64,000 nt of DNA from an uncultured Bacteroidales bacterium (GTDB lineage Bacteria > Bacteroidota > Bacteroidia > Bacteroidales > F082), in NCBI GenBank assembly GCA_947302205.1, contig CAMYVD010000002.1, positions 1 through 64,000 of the forward strand, in the 5' to 3' direction. The notes beneath the pieces are model-generated. The model saw nothing but the letters and a program-made list of their open reading frames with translations. It ran no database searches and was not told where the DNA came from. Each line of letters begins with the position of its first letter. Within the stretch, counting starts at the first letter, position 1. The translations under genes and the position numbers were made by a program. Of this stretch, positions 16,078 to 26,300 are shown piece after piece.

Positions 16078-17788
16078 AATAATTGGTCATCCACCACACA
16101 GGAGTCTGCCTTGTGTCGCCATGCGACATTCTGGCCAACTGTGTGACGTAGTTATCATAATTGTATTCGATTTCGGTTTGGGGGTACTCCATCCTGTAGG
16201 AAGTCAACTTGGTGTGGTTGGTGGTGGTAGGCGTCAACTTGGTGCGACGAGCCAGAGCCCAGGCCTCCCAAGGCTGACGGAAGAGATTCAACCAACGTTG
16301 CTGATAGATCATCTTCAGGTAAAATTCCTGACTGCCGTCATAGTCAGGATTCATCCAAACTGCGTAATTCATCACGTTGGCCGCCATGTTGTTGCAATAC
16401 GACCAAATATCCAACGTGCCTGTATATTCGAGATACTGAGGATAGAAATAGGTCCAACGGCTGGTGTTTCCTGGCATGTGAGTCCAGAAAAGGAACGACT
16501 GGTAGACTCCTTGACGGATGGATTCGTCAGCATTCAAAGGCGGAGTGATGCCTCCGATGTTTCGCACTTCAATCTCGGCTTTCATGAACAGCACATCGGC
16601 GTAGGTGACGAAGATCTGCGGGACGTATTTCTCATCTCGGGTCAGGTAATAGTTGAAAGGTGAGAACAGGCACGAAGGTCCTTTGAAGGTGTAGTTGCCA
16701 TCGCGTGATTGGGCGTAAGGTGAGCCGCCTTCAACGGGCGTTTCGGCGGTTCGTATCTGGGGATAGGCTCTCCAAGCACCCTCGGGGAAACTGTCGGTCT
16801 TATGGTTGGTGTCGAAGAACAGGAAAGTCCGGTAGTCGAAAATGCCGCTTCCATCCATGTCGTTGGTGGAAGAGAGGCAACTCCATACGGTTTCACCCAT
16901 GCGTAGGTTTTTGTGTTCGCGGAACGACCAGTTGTTATCCCAATTGGTTCCCAGCGAGCTGGGCCACAGGCAGATGCCACCACCTAAAGCCATGCCGCCG
17001 GAAGAACTCATCACGGTATAAATGAAGTTGTAGGCATCCACCAGGATAGGCGTGGCGTACTCCGGATCCTTGTCGTACATGCGTAAGGCGTGACGCAGGA
17101 TCAAGGAGTTGGCAAACTCGGCCCAAAGGGTGTAGTTGTTGCTGAGCAACACATCATAAGGCAGCTTGTAATACTCGTTGCCCGACGGAGTGGTCAAGGA
17201 ATCGGCGTGTAAGACATCACGCGACCACACTAAATCCTCCAACAAGGATTTGTAGATACTTTCCTGGGTATCCCATTCGGGTTTCATGGTTTCTTGGGAG
17301 GAGCCTTCTTGCCAAATCATACTCGCCTGGGAATAAGGAATGTCACCAAAGATATCCGATACTTTAAAGGTTTGATAGGCTTTCAGGATATTCAACTGGG
17401 CACGAACCTTGTCGCAAATGGCCGCATCTTCCTGTTCCAGGCCATATTCTGTGAAACGACGTTCCAATTCCCGGATATTGGTCAGCATGAAATAATAATC
17501 GGACCATACCGATGCCGTGCCAATCTGTGAGTTGCCCCAAGCATCGGAAATCAAGGCGCCGAGTTCCGTTTCGGGATACCAGATCTCGTTTTGCAGATAA
17601 AACTGTTCATTCATGTTCTGCTGCATCGCTTTCACCACGCCGTTAAACAACGCTTCGTTGGTTGTTCCCGTCGGCATGAACGGGTTTTGGTTCATCTCCT
17701 CGAAACTCTTGGTGCATGAGGTCAACGACAGTGCGGTTGTCATCGCAAGGAGGAGTGCCGAAGCCATCCATATAGTACTCTTTCTCAT
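16076..17788 (-). CDS. SusD/RagB-like surface glycan-binding lipoprotein
   Basis: 570 residues from the ATG at 17788. Lipoprotein signal MRKSTIWMASALLLAMTTAL followed by SLTSC. The mature start KSFEEMNQNPFMPT is typical of the SusD/RagB family (second Pfam branch). TPR-like helices follow (RAQLNILKAYQTFKVSDIFG, the conserved DIFGDIPYS stretch), and the C-terminus is rich in aromatic residues. It sits on the outer face of the outer membrane as the lid of the SusC transporter. Its start is 11 bp after the SusC stop, and two PNGase F-type enzymes follow, so oligosaccharides freed from N-glycoproteins are the likely ligand. Confidence 0.93.
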   Translation of the reverse strand: MRKSTIWMASALLLAMTTALSLTSCTKSFEEMNQNPFMPTGTTNEALFNGVVKAMQQNMNEQFYLQNEIWYPETELGALISDAWGNSQIGTASVWSDYYFMLTNIRELERRFTEYGLEQEDAAICDKVRAQLNILKAYQTFKVSDIFGDIPYSQASMIWQEGSSQETMKPEWDTQESIYKSLLEDLVWSRDVLHADSLTTPSGNEYYKLPYDVLLSNNYTLWAEFANSLILRHALRMYDKDPEYATPILVDAYNFIYTVMSSSGGMALGGGICLWPSSLGTNWDNNWSFREHKNLRMGETVWSCLSSTNDMDGSGIFDYRTFLFFDTNHKTDSFPEGAWRAYPQIRTAETPVEGGSPYAQSRDGNYTFKGPSCLFSPFNYYLTRDEKYVPQIFVTYADVLFMKAEIEVRNIGGITPPLNADESIRQGVYQSFLFWTHMPGNTSRWTYFYPQYLEYTGTLDIWSYCNNMAANVMNYAVWMNPDYDGSQEFYLKMIYQQRWLNLFRQPWEAWALARRTKLTPTTTNHTKLTSYRMEYPQTEIEYNYDNYVTQLARMSHGDTRQTPVWWMTNY

Positions 17789-17799
17789 AGCTCTAAACA

Positions 17800-20700
17800 T
17801 TATAGGTTAACCTTTAAAGAAAACAGGAATGACCGTGTGCCTGGATAGGAGGCATATTCCAATCCTTGGGCGTTGCCCGATCCCAGGGTTCCCTCCGGGT
17901 TGATGTTGTCGGGCAGGGTCTTGTAGAAGTAGAACAGGTCGCGACCCACCAGCGAGAGGGAGATCTGCTTGAAAAATTTTTGCTTGTCAAGCAACTTGCG
18001 CGGAAAGTCATAGGTCAAAGAGATTTCACGCATCTTGATCCAAGTGTTGTTGACAATGCCAGGAGTGGTGAGGATGTTGCCCCAGCCACCGTAGTTAGGC
18101 ATGTATTTATAAAGGTAATGCACTATATTTTCGTTTTGGTGGGTTTCGCCAGTCTCGGTATTGATGCAATAGCCAGGCAAAATGACACCATAGTTGCCAA
18201 GGAACTCGCCGTTTTCGTAATAGGGCAGGCCGTTGCCTTCGCGTTCATAGAGCGTTGCGGGACTCTGTCCGGTTTGCATGCCTACCACGTAGGAAGCGCA
18301 GTAGATCTGACCGCCCAACTTGGCATCGACCAAAGCGTAAAGCGACCAGTTCTTGTAGGAAGCCCTCAGGTTGATGCCTCCGGTAACCACAGGTGCGCAG
18401 TTGCCCACAGGCACACGGTTGGCGGTCTTCAGGTATTCCGTGCCGGTTTCATTGATCAAAGGCATCGGGTTGCCATTGGCATCGTAGAAAGGACCCACAA
18501 CCGTGCCGTCGGACAAGGTGTATTCATACACGTAATCCCAACCGTAAATAGTGCCGTATTCGTCGCCTTCTTCCACCGCAATGGCAGGACCGTTGGAGCC
18601 CCAAATCTCGGAGAGCATATACATGTTGGAACCCGACAGGTCCACAATCTTGTTCTTGTTTCGAGCCAGGTTCAAACCCACCTGTACGCCATAGTCCTTG
18701 CCACTGGTAATGTCGTAGGTCATGATGGCCTCGATACCTTTGTTGGTCACTACACCCGTGTTGATGGTCACGTTGGAGGCTCCGGAAGACGGTGCCACGG
18801 GTGACGACAGGATCTGATCCCACGAATAGATGTCGTAATAGGTGAAATCCAAGTTGAAACGGGCACCCAAACCCAAGTCGAAACCGACCTCAAAGGCACG
18901 CTGGCGTTGGGGTTTCAGCTCCAAAGGCGGCACCGTGGTAGGAAGCGATGACGACAATTGGTGTCCGAAAGAACCTGTGGAGAAGGTATAATTGAGTTGG
19001 TAGGGATCGGTGTCACTGGCAGTCTGAGCCCAAGAGCCTCTTAACTTCAAGAAGTTGACAATGCCCCAGTTCCAATCCTTGAAGGCCGAAGTGGGCACGA
19101 AGCTCAAGGTGGCGGAAGGATAGAAGTAGCTGTTGTTGGTGATCGGCAAGGTGGATGACCAGTCGTTGCGGCCCGTCACATCCAAAAACAGCCAGTCGCT
19201 ATAGCTCAAGTTGAGGAAAGCGTAGAGTGAATTCACTTGTTTTTCCCATTTCGACTCGCCGAAATTGATTTCCGTAGCCGACGAGTAGTTGTAGATGGTG
19301 TAAAGGTTGGCGTAAGCCCAGGTGCCGGAGGTGGTGTTCAAGCCCTCGCGGTAGCCGTAGTATTGTTCACCGCCGAAAGAGATGCGTCCGTTGAACTTCG
19401 ATCCGAACATCTTTTCCTTGTGTGCCGTAATCAAAAAGTCCATGTCGCGGGTAAGGCTGGTGGATTTACTCTTGGAGTAGTAACCACCCGTCATACCGTT
19501 GGCTTCCTTGGGTTTGTTTTTGGTGGTGTAGCTGTCGGCAGTCCAATCCAAAGCCACTTTGGCAGAGGCGGTGAGCCAAGGGGTGATGTCGTAAAACAGG
19601 CGTACCGATCCGAACATCTTGTCACGGTCAAGGGTCGTGTTGTTATTGTAGAACGACCAGAACAGGCTGCTGCTGATGTATTGGTAGGGATAACCGTCAA
19701 AGTGGTTCATGGTGCCGTCGGGGTTCTCGTAAGAGGTGGATTCAATGCCTTTCCAGCTCCGTGGCCAGCTGTAAAGCAAGCCTTTGTTGAAGTTGCTTTG
19801 CGACTCACCGATTTCAGGAGAATTCAAACGGAAATAATCCAAATAAGTGAAAGCTACGTCTACTTTGATCTTGTCGGACACGTTGAGCAACGATCCCACA
19901 TTAACCGTGGTCTGGCGCAGGTTGCAATTGTCGATGATGGCATCGGTTCTCGAGTCGGTGAACGACACGCGGATGCTTCCGAAGTCACCTGCGTTTTGCA
20001 ACGAGATGTTGTTGTTCATGGTGTGGCCGTATTTGTAGAGCATGCTGAGGTTGTCGGGCTGTGGCGAATAGTCGCGCACTACGCCATCCCACCAAAGCAC
20101 GCTTTCGCCGTTCATGGCAGGACCCCAGCTTTGGGCGGCGCCATAGTAACCGAAGGTGGTGTTGGTGGGTTCGCCCGCCGGTCCGTTGTCCACGCTGTAG
20201 ATGCCCGGATATTCGTACACTTGGTTGCCGTTCTCGTCGTACATTCCGTCAATGGGGGTGAGGGTTGGCGTATGGAAGGTGATGGGGCCTCCGGCACCGT
20301 ATTTGTTCTGGACCGAACGGTAAAGATAAGGCTGTGTGATCTTATAGCCGAAGGAGTAGGAGATGCCCAAACCACGCTGTTTGCTACCTTTCTTGGTGGT
20401 GATGAGCAGCACGCCATTGCCGCCTCGAGAACCGTAAAGAGCCGCCGCGGTAGGGCCCTTCAGAATGTCAATGTTCTCGATGTCCTCTTGGTTGATGTTG
20501 TTGAGGGCGGTACCCCAGTCGCGTCCGCCACTCCATTCGGTGACGCCTCCTTCATTGCTCATCGGCACTCCGTCCACTACAATCAACGGTTGGTTTTCGC
20601 CAAAAATGCTGTTGTTACCACGGATGACGATACGCGAGGAGCCGCCATCGACGCCAGTGGGATTGATGATCTGCACACCCGCCGAACGGCCGCTAAGGGC

Positions 20701-21126
20701 ACTGATCACGCTATTCGAACCCGATCGTGCAATCAGGTCGCCTCCGATTTCTTCGGTGGCATAGCCCAGTTCACGTTTTTGACGTTTGATGCCCAAGGCG
20801 GTCACCACCACGTCATCCAACATCTGGGCATCCTGCTCGAGGGTGACGTTGATCTTGTTGCGGCCGTTCACTGGGATCTCTTGGGGGGTAAAGCCCACAA
20901 AGCCGAATACCAGGGTTCCTTTGGGATTGACGCTGATGCTGTAGTTACCGTCAATGTCGGTGACGGTACCGCCACTGACGCCTTTTACGGTGATGTTGAC
21001 ACCGGGAAGCCCCAAACCGTCATCGCTTGAGATTACTTTACCCGTAACCATGATGTTCTGGGCTTGTAAACCCAGAGGGACGAGAAACAGGACAAGCAAA
21101 AAGGATAGTAAAAACTTTTTATTCAT
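17800..21126 (-). CDS. SusC/RagA TonB-dependent transporter
   Basis: 1108 residues from the ATG at 21126 (signal MNKKFLLSFLLVLFLVPLG, cleavage after LQAQ). Order: CarboxypepD-reg-like domain (GKVISSDDGLGLPGVNITVK, about 27-105), TonB-box region and plug (LDDVVVTALGIKRQKRELGY; LSGRSAGVQI; PLIVVDGVPM; LKGPTAAALYGSRGGNGVLL), then a 22-strand barrel ending SFLFSLKVNL. It pulls bound oligosaccharides through the outer membrane with TonB energy. It is the first gene of a four-gene operon with SusD and two PNGase F-type enzymes. No SusR-type, hybrid two-component or anti-sigma regulator is adjacent, and the N-terminus has no STN domain, so its control is not visible here. A -7 box TATATTTG lies at 21178-21185. 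Confidence 0.95.
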   Translation of the reverse strand: MNKKFLLSFLLVLFLVPLGLQAQNIMVTGKVISSDDGLGLPGVNITVKGVSGGTVTDIDGNYSISVNPKGTLVFGFVGFTPQEIPVNGRNKINVTLEQDAQMLDDVVVTALGIKRQKRELGYATEEIGGDLIARSGSNSVISALSGRSAGVQIINPTGVDGGSSRIVIRGNNSIFGENQPLIVVDGVPMSNEGGVTEWSGGRDWGTALNNINQEDIENIDILKGPTAAALYGSRGGNGVLLITTKKGSKQRGLGISYSFGYKITQPYLYRSVQNKYGAGGPITFHTPTLTPIDGMYDENGNQVYEYPGIYSVDNGPAGEPTNTTFGYYGAAQSWGPAMNGESVLWWDGVVRDYSPQPDNLSMLYKYGHTMNNNISLQNAGDFGSIRVSFTDSRTDAIIDNCNLRQTTVNVGSLLNVSDKIKVDVAFTYLDYFRLNSPEIGESQSNFNKGLLYSWPRSWKGIESTSYENPDGTMNHFDGYPYQYISSSLFWSFYNNNTTLDRDKMFGSVRLFYDITPWLTASAKVALDWTADSYTTKNKPKEANGMTGGYYSKSKSTSLTRDMDFLITAHKEKMFGSKFNGRISFGGEQYYGYREGLNTTSGTWAYANLYTIYNYSSATEINFGESKWEKQVNSLYAFLNLSYSDWLFLDVTGRNDWSSTLPITNNSYFYPSATLSFVPTSAFKDWNWGIVNFLKLRGSWAQTASDTDPYQLNYTFSTGSFGHQLSSSLPTTVPPLELKPQRQRAFEVGFDLGLGARFNLDFTYYDIYSWDQILSSPVAPSSGASNVTINTGVVTNKGIEAIMTYDITSGKDYGVQVGLNLARNKNKIVDLSGSNMYMLSEIWGSNGPAIAVEEGDEYGTIYGWDYVYEYTLSDGTVVGPFYDANGNPMPLINETGTEYLKTANRVPVGNCAPVVTGGINLRASYKNWSLYALVDAKLGGQIYCASYVVGMQTGQSPATLYEREGNGLPYYENGEFLGNYGVILPGYCINTETGETHQNENIVHYLYKYMPNYGGWGNILTTPGIVNNTWIKMREISLTYDFPRKLLDKQKFFKQISLSLVGRDLFYFYKTLPDNINPEGTLGSGNAQGLEYASYPGTRSFLFSLKVNL

Positions 21127-21177
21127 AAATATATAAAATTTGTCTTTTAACAAAGAAATAGATCCCTTTTTACGGGA

Positions 21178-21185
21178 CAAATATA
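21178..21185 (-). promoter_or_regulatory. -7 box of the SusC operon
   Basis: TATATTTG on the minus strand, 52 bp before the SusC ATG at 21126, fits TAnnTTTG. This supports separate transcription from the operon ending at 21256. Confidence 0.5.
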
Positions 21186-21255
21186 ATAAAATGATTCTTA
21201 AAGTTTTATTTCTCCCGAATAAAAAAGTGATTCTGAATAAACCTACTTGGAGGTC

Positions 21256-22800
21256 TTACCTGTAAGGATTATACCTTCCGACGGTGGATACGTAAATCTC
21301 CACGCGGCGGTTTTTGGCGCGGCCAGAGGCCGTGTCGTTGCCGGCCACGGGATGGTTGTAGGATTCTCCGCTGGTGGTGATGTTGTTAACGCCTTTCTTT
21401 TTCAAGTAATCCGCTACCATTCGGGCACGATGGACCGCTACAGCCTCGTTTACCTCGGAGGTGCCGGTATTGTCGGCATGGCCGATCACAGTCACTTGAC
21501 AGGAGCCAATTCCCTTGATTTCTTTAGCCAAGGCATCAAGTTGCTTGGTATCCTCCTTCGATAGCGTCTTGCTGTCCACATTGGAAAGCGTGTAGGTCTT
21601 TACGCCTTTCGTGTTGGTGTTTTTCAACACGGAAACGGTGGAAACGGAACGGTTTGGTGACTCGGTATTTTTAATCAGGCCGCAGCCTTGCAGCAGTGCC
21701 ACCAGCATCAAAATGGTGAGACCATAAGTAATAGTGGATTTAGGTCCCTGAAGCGGAGTGCCACATTCTTCGCAGAAGCGGCTGCCTTCAGTGATTGATG
21801 CGCCACAATTGGGGCATACATGTTGTTTCGGTGTTTCCATAACGGGTTCCTCCTCCTCATCTATGAATATTTCTTTGTTTACGGTTTTTTTGTTTTTCTT
21901 ATTGAATACAAAGAGTATCAGCGCAATAAGAATGGCTGCTATGCCGATGACGATAATGTATTTGACCACCGGACTCTTTTCATCATTATCAACCCACTCC
22001 TCATAGTCCGCTTCCTCTTCTTCCTCTTCTTCTTCGTCTATGGTATTATCGTATGAGTTTTCATGATCTTCAAAGATTTCATTGGCTGCTTCGGAAGCTT
22101 CAGTATCTTCTGTATCTTCGGCAGATACTTCATCAATGTCTTCAAAACCAGTGTCTTCAAACGTCTCCCATGCTTCGTTAGATTCCGTCGCTACACTTTC
22201 TTCTTCCCAAGTTGATACCTCTTCCAATGGGGTTGTTTCGGTGGATTCGATGTCTTGAGCATCATTGGAAGCAGTGTTGGAAGCAGAGGCCACCATTTCA
22301 CCGTCCCATGCGTAGGTATAAATGGCTTCCATGCCGTTGCAAGTGTACACGATCGTCATTTCCGCACCGCTTGATGGGGTCTTCGACATCAGGGTCGCAG
22401 TCTCAGGTGGGGTTACTTGGTTGCGTCCGGCAGCATCAGTCGCCGGATAGCCATTCACCGTCACTTTGGCGTATGGTGAATAGTTGAGCCGTGGTCCTTT
22501 TTCGGAAAAAACGATACGCACCGAGATATCCTCACCAGGGGCATAGCTCTTTTGAGGCTCGTTGAACGTGGCCTTTGAGGAGTAGATATCCATTTGGGTG
22601 CCGTTGGTGACTTTGCGTTCGTATTGGAACACACCTTTTTTATAGGAACAGTCGATACGGACTTTTTGGCCGTTTTCCCAGCGTCCACCGGTGCCGTTCA
22701 CCTTGGTTCCTGTGAGTTTCCAACCATCGGCCCAAGCCACTTGGAGGGCACAGCAAAGCATCAGCGCCGTTAAAAGACATTTTTTGAGATTCAGTTTCAT
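21256..22800 (-). CDS. Zinc-ribbon/OmpA fusion membrane protein
   Basis: 514 residues from the ATG at 22800 (signal MKLNLKKCLLTALMLCCALQ). The order is unusual. A β-domain (24-170) starts WKLTGTKVNG and ends YTYAWDG, like the repeat units of the two giant neighbours. Next come a long acidic stretch (185-275, with eight consecutive Glu), a membrane helix (279-299) and a zinc ribbon (C329-P-N-C...C343-E-E-C). A second hydrophobic stretch TILMLVALLQGC (362-373) looks like an internal lipoprotein signal. It ends in an OmpA-type peptidoglycan-binding domain (about 415-505: VTVIGHADNTGTSEVNEAVA, GRAKNRRVEIYV). The zinc ribbon would be cytoplasmic and both flanking domains periplasmic, with OmpA holding the cell wall. 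It is the last gene of the five-gene operon. The OmpA part is certain; the overall function is unknown. Confidence 0.8.
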   Translation of the reverse strand: MKLNLKKCLLTALMLCCALQVAWADGWKLTGTKVNGTGGRWENGQKVRIDCSYKKGVFQYERKVTNGTQMDIYSSKATFNEPQKSYAPGEDISVRIVFSEKGPRLNYSPYAKVTVNGYPATDAAGRNQVTPPETATLMSKTPSSGAEMTIVYTCNGMEAIYTYAWDGEMVASASNTASNDAQDIESTETTPLEEVSTWEEESVATESNEAWETFEDTGFEDIDEVSAEDTEDTEASEAANEIFEDHENSYDNTIDEEEEEEEEADYEEWVDNDEKSPVVKYIIVIGIAAILIALILFVFNKKNKKTVNKEIFIDEEEEPVMETPKQHVCPNCGASITEGSRFCEECGTPLQGPKSTITYGLTILMLVALLQGCGLIKNTESPNRSVSTVSVLKNTNTKGVKTYTLSNVDSKTLSKEDTKQLDALAKEIKGIGSCQVTVIGHADNTGTSEVNEAVAVHRARMVADYLKKKGVNNITTSGESYNHPVAGNDTASGRAKNRRVEIYVSTVGRYNPYR

Positions 22801-22852
22801 GGTATATCCTGTTTGTAATTTTTCGACAAAGATACGTTTTTTTGGCAAAATA

Positions 22853-23326
22853 TTAATTTCTTTTGACGCGGGGCTTGGTTTCGTCCCACGAGCCGTCGGC
22901 AGCGGTGCTGTAGCCGTCGAAGGCGATGGTGTCTGGGGCGAGGAAGCCTTGTTCGTCGAAATAAAAGAGCTTGTATTCGGGACGGGGACCCAAGACCCAG
23001 ACGCGGCAGCGCAGCATGCCGTCGTCGTAGCGACGATAAACAATGTGTCCGTCGGGAAGCGTGTCGAAACCGCCGTTGGAAAGGACGTAGGTATTGGGTG
23101 TGTAACCTTCCAAGGCGGCAAGGCTGTCTGGATTTCGGATTTTGAGGCCTCTTGTCACGAAGGCGCCGCCGTCCATGCCCGTGCGGGCGGTTTCGTCCTC
23201 ATAGGCCTCGTCAGGCGTGAGCCAGGGGTCGTTATCGACAGGCGGCTTGGGATGCCAAAGGCCACAAGCCGTGAGCAAGCAAAGACCGATGATCGGCAGC
23301 ATAATGGATATTTTGAGTTTGTTCAT
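22853..23326 (-). CDS. Small lipoprotein in the metalloprotease-like operon
   Basis: 157 residues from the ATG at 23326. Lipoprotein signal MNKLKISIMLPIIGLCLLTAC. The mature part has a proline-rich start (GLWHPKPPVDNDPWLTPDEA), an acidic segment, and a β-rich region (DGHIVYRRYDDGMLRCRVWV, then PEYKLFYFDEQGFLAPDTIA). No family recognised. It lies 25 bp after the first giant gene and 52 bp before the OmpA fusion, in the same direction, so it is probably part of the same envelope complex. Confidence 0.7.
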   Translation of the reverse strand: MNKLKISIMLPIIGLCLLTACGLWHPKPPVDNDPWLTPDEAYEDETARTGMDGGAFVTRGLKIRNPDSLAALEGYTPNTYVLSNGGFDTLPDGHIVYRRYDDGMLRCRVWVLGPRPEYKLFYFDEQGFLAPDTIAFDGYSTAADGSWDETKPRVKRN

Positions 23327-23351
23327 CTGAAGTTTTGTTTGGTGAAACATG

Positions 23352-26300
23352 TTACTTGGTACCAAATATTGAAAGACAAATTCTGGCGTTTGTCGAGGTA
23401 GTGGAGAATTTGAATTCTCGGGTGTTATCGACATTTGTTGGCATCGTGCCATCAGCTCTCTTAAAATAGGCTTGGAAACCACCAACAGAATAGGAGAAGC
23501 TGTTGATGGTGGTGAAATCATGAGAATAGTCATTATCTTTTATCTTCTCAGGACCGAAAGATCCCGATATAGACATGTTACAAGTACTGGCCACTTCGGG
23601 CCAGCTGCCTGCGCCTGCAAGCGTCTTGCGGGTTCCACTGAAAGTTCCCTCAACACTACGATCTTTAGCAATTTTGAGCGTCAGTGTAAATTCTTCATCT
23701 ACACACGTTTTGTCCCCTCCACTTCTATAACCGTCTACATTTGCTTTCGACCCATCAAATTTGTTTTGACGGAACTTCGCTGTGACAATCTGATAGTCTC
23801 CGCTCCTAGTAGTAGTAAAAACATCTTCGGAATCATAATGACGTCCGTTGAAGGTGCTACTTGAACCAGTTTTTTTGAATTTGTACGATACACCTTGATG
23901 GTCGTAGGTTGTATAAACCACCCCTTTTCCGTAAGGTTCATTTGTGTGGCAATAGAATTGGATTTCTGTGATATCGAGGAAATTCTCCTGATCCTCTTGG
24001 GAGGGTTCATCCTTGACTGACTCTGCTGTTTTGCCGTCTTCCACCCATTCGTAGTAATAGATGGTTTTCTTTGTGCAGTATTGGCTTTCCACTTCTTCTT
24101 GGATATAGAACCCCGGGTCTCCTGTTTTTGTCTCATATCCTGGTTGTGGGGCTTCAGCATTGCCGTATTTCCAGACAATAACACCTGTTTCATAACGTGG
24201 GTTTTCATCGTAAAAATGCCTACCTATTTGTGCTGCACGCGACTGGTTATAAATCAATATTTTTCCATACGGGAATTTATCTGGGGTACCATTGCCTCTG
24301 ACCGTAAACGCTTCGTTGGTAATCTCCAGTTCAATTTTTTCTCCGGGCAGATAAATGTTTTTGGGCTTCTCGAAACGGATTACTCGATCGTATGAGAAAG
24401 GATGATCCTTATCAATTCGTTCGCCATGAGCTGTGTATGTACCTTTTTCCCCTTTGATATTACCTCCTTCCTGAAGGCTTGGATCACTGGTTTTTCCTGA
24501 TGCATTACTGTCATCCACTTTAGTTCTCACAAGCTTCCAGTATCCGCCTTCGGGAACGGTTTCTTCTTCCACTTCGGGTTCCGGTTCCTCTTCGCCTACC
24601 CATTCGTAATTATACACGAAGGTGACGGTGGCCATCAGGTCGGAGCCTTGTCGTTCTTTGATGGAGTAGGTTTGCGTCAGCGTGAACGATTTGGGGCCGT
24701 TCTTTTCCGGATGACGGGCTTCGAAGGTAGTGGTACTGCCGCGGAGCCAGTTCACCTTGCCTACCGATGAGCGGCCGTTGTCGATCTTGTCTTTTTTCGA
24801 CTGCGCGCAGGCGGCTTGGTCGGAGCTGGTGTTTTTCGCCTCAAACACAAACGGATCACTGACTTTCGTCAGGTAGGGGTCATCGGCGATTTCCCAATGG
24901 GCTTTGTATTGCTGTGTGGGAATCCAGAACTTTGGAGGCTCCGTGTAGGTGAGTGTTCCCTCGATGAAGATGTCTTGCACATAGACGCGTCCGTTTTCTT
25001 TCGTTTTTTCCTCGGTAGCGCCCATGCCGGTGAATTCGAGGCTGCGGCCCGTTTTGGCTGCCTGCAGATCGATGCTGCGGTAGTCGCTGCTCACCTCGTC
25101 GTCGTTGCTTTCGTCAACATCGATGGAAGTGTTTTTCATCGTCATCCTACTGCTCACTTGTTTCCAGTAGTTGGTTTCGGGTTCCTTGGTCTGCACCACT
25201 TCTTCTTCGGGCTTGTCGCCTTTGGCGCTCCATTGTGCAGGTTCACCTATGGGCGACACGTAGGTGGTTTGTTCATCGGGCTTGTAGTACCATTGTAGTG
25301 AAAGCGTGAAGCTATTACCTTTTTTGCTGCAACCAGGTATTGTCCATGTTGCCTTTTTGCCGAAATTCTTGGGTTCGATTTCGCGGGTGTATTCTTCTCC
25401 GTTTTTGTCCTTATAGGTTACCACAACGCCGGTGATGAGTTTTTCCTTGGTCAGATCACGGGCTGGTTTGGGCACGATAAAGGTGATTTTGTCGTCTTTC
25501 ACTTTGCGGATTTCTGGGGCCTCAGGCTTAAATAGGGCTACCGCGTAGTAATCGCACGAGGGGCCCTTGGATTGTGCCGTAGTGACGACACCTAAATAAT
25601 ATCCGTTGTTTTTTTTATAATTCAAAACCAAGTTCCCATTAACGTCTTTTCCGTTATAATCAGTCTTGGGGTTTCCCTCATAATAGAGAGTAGGTTTTAC
25701 ATTGGTCAAATGAGCCTTTATGATATACTCTTTAAACTGGTAATCGGACATGTAGAACGACACGTAGGGATTGTCACCTTTATGTTTTTTGTCCTTCGGC
25801 TTGCACACGACAAATATGTGTGCGATACTGGAAGGGAGCCCTTCTCCTATCTCCAAATGGAAAGTGTTTACCGTGTAGTCCTGGGGTTTCGACAACCTGT
25901 CTATTTTTTCAATCGGGTAGGTAGGGGTTAAAAGTATATTTTTTGTGGCCACTTCCTCGGAACATCCAGAGCTTTTTTGACTTGCTAAGATAAGCGGCAT
26001 GTATTGTTCTCCAAAATACCTCCATCCTTTGTTGAATTGCTCGCCATCAATACCCAAGGAGTACTTTATCCAGCCTATCCATCCACCTTCTGTAGAGCAT
26101 TCATCTGATTTGCCAAGCTTGGCAGAAATGTGAGGTCCGTGAAGAGAATAGCTGTCCATGAAAGGCTTCATGGTCACAGACTCTTTCCCAACACCTTCCC
26201 GAATGCCTTCTATGGCAGCGCCATAAGTATATTCTTGATGCTGATTGCTGAATAAATAGAGAGGATTCTTTGTTTCTTTTATATTCTGAAGTTTTGGAGT

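Noticed and set aside
19237-21030. 597-codon plus-strand open frame inside SusC
   Set aside because: Shadow of the SusC gene caused by codon bias; no start signal or recognisable domain.
21880-22130. Acidic poly-Glu stretch as a sequencing or assembly artefact
   Set aside because: The frame stays open on both sides with mixed GAA/GAG codons, and similar Glu-rich linkers occur in the neighbouring giant proteins.
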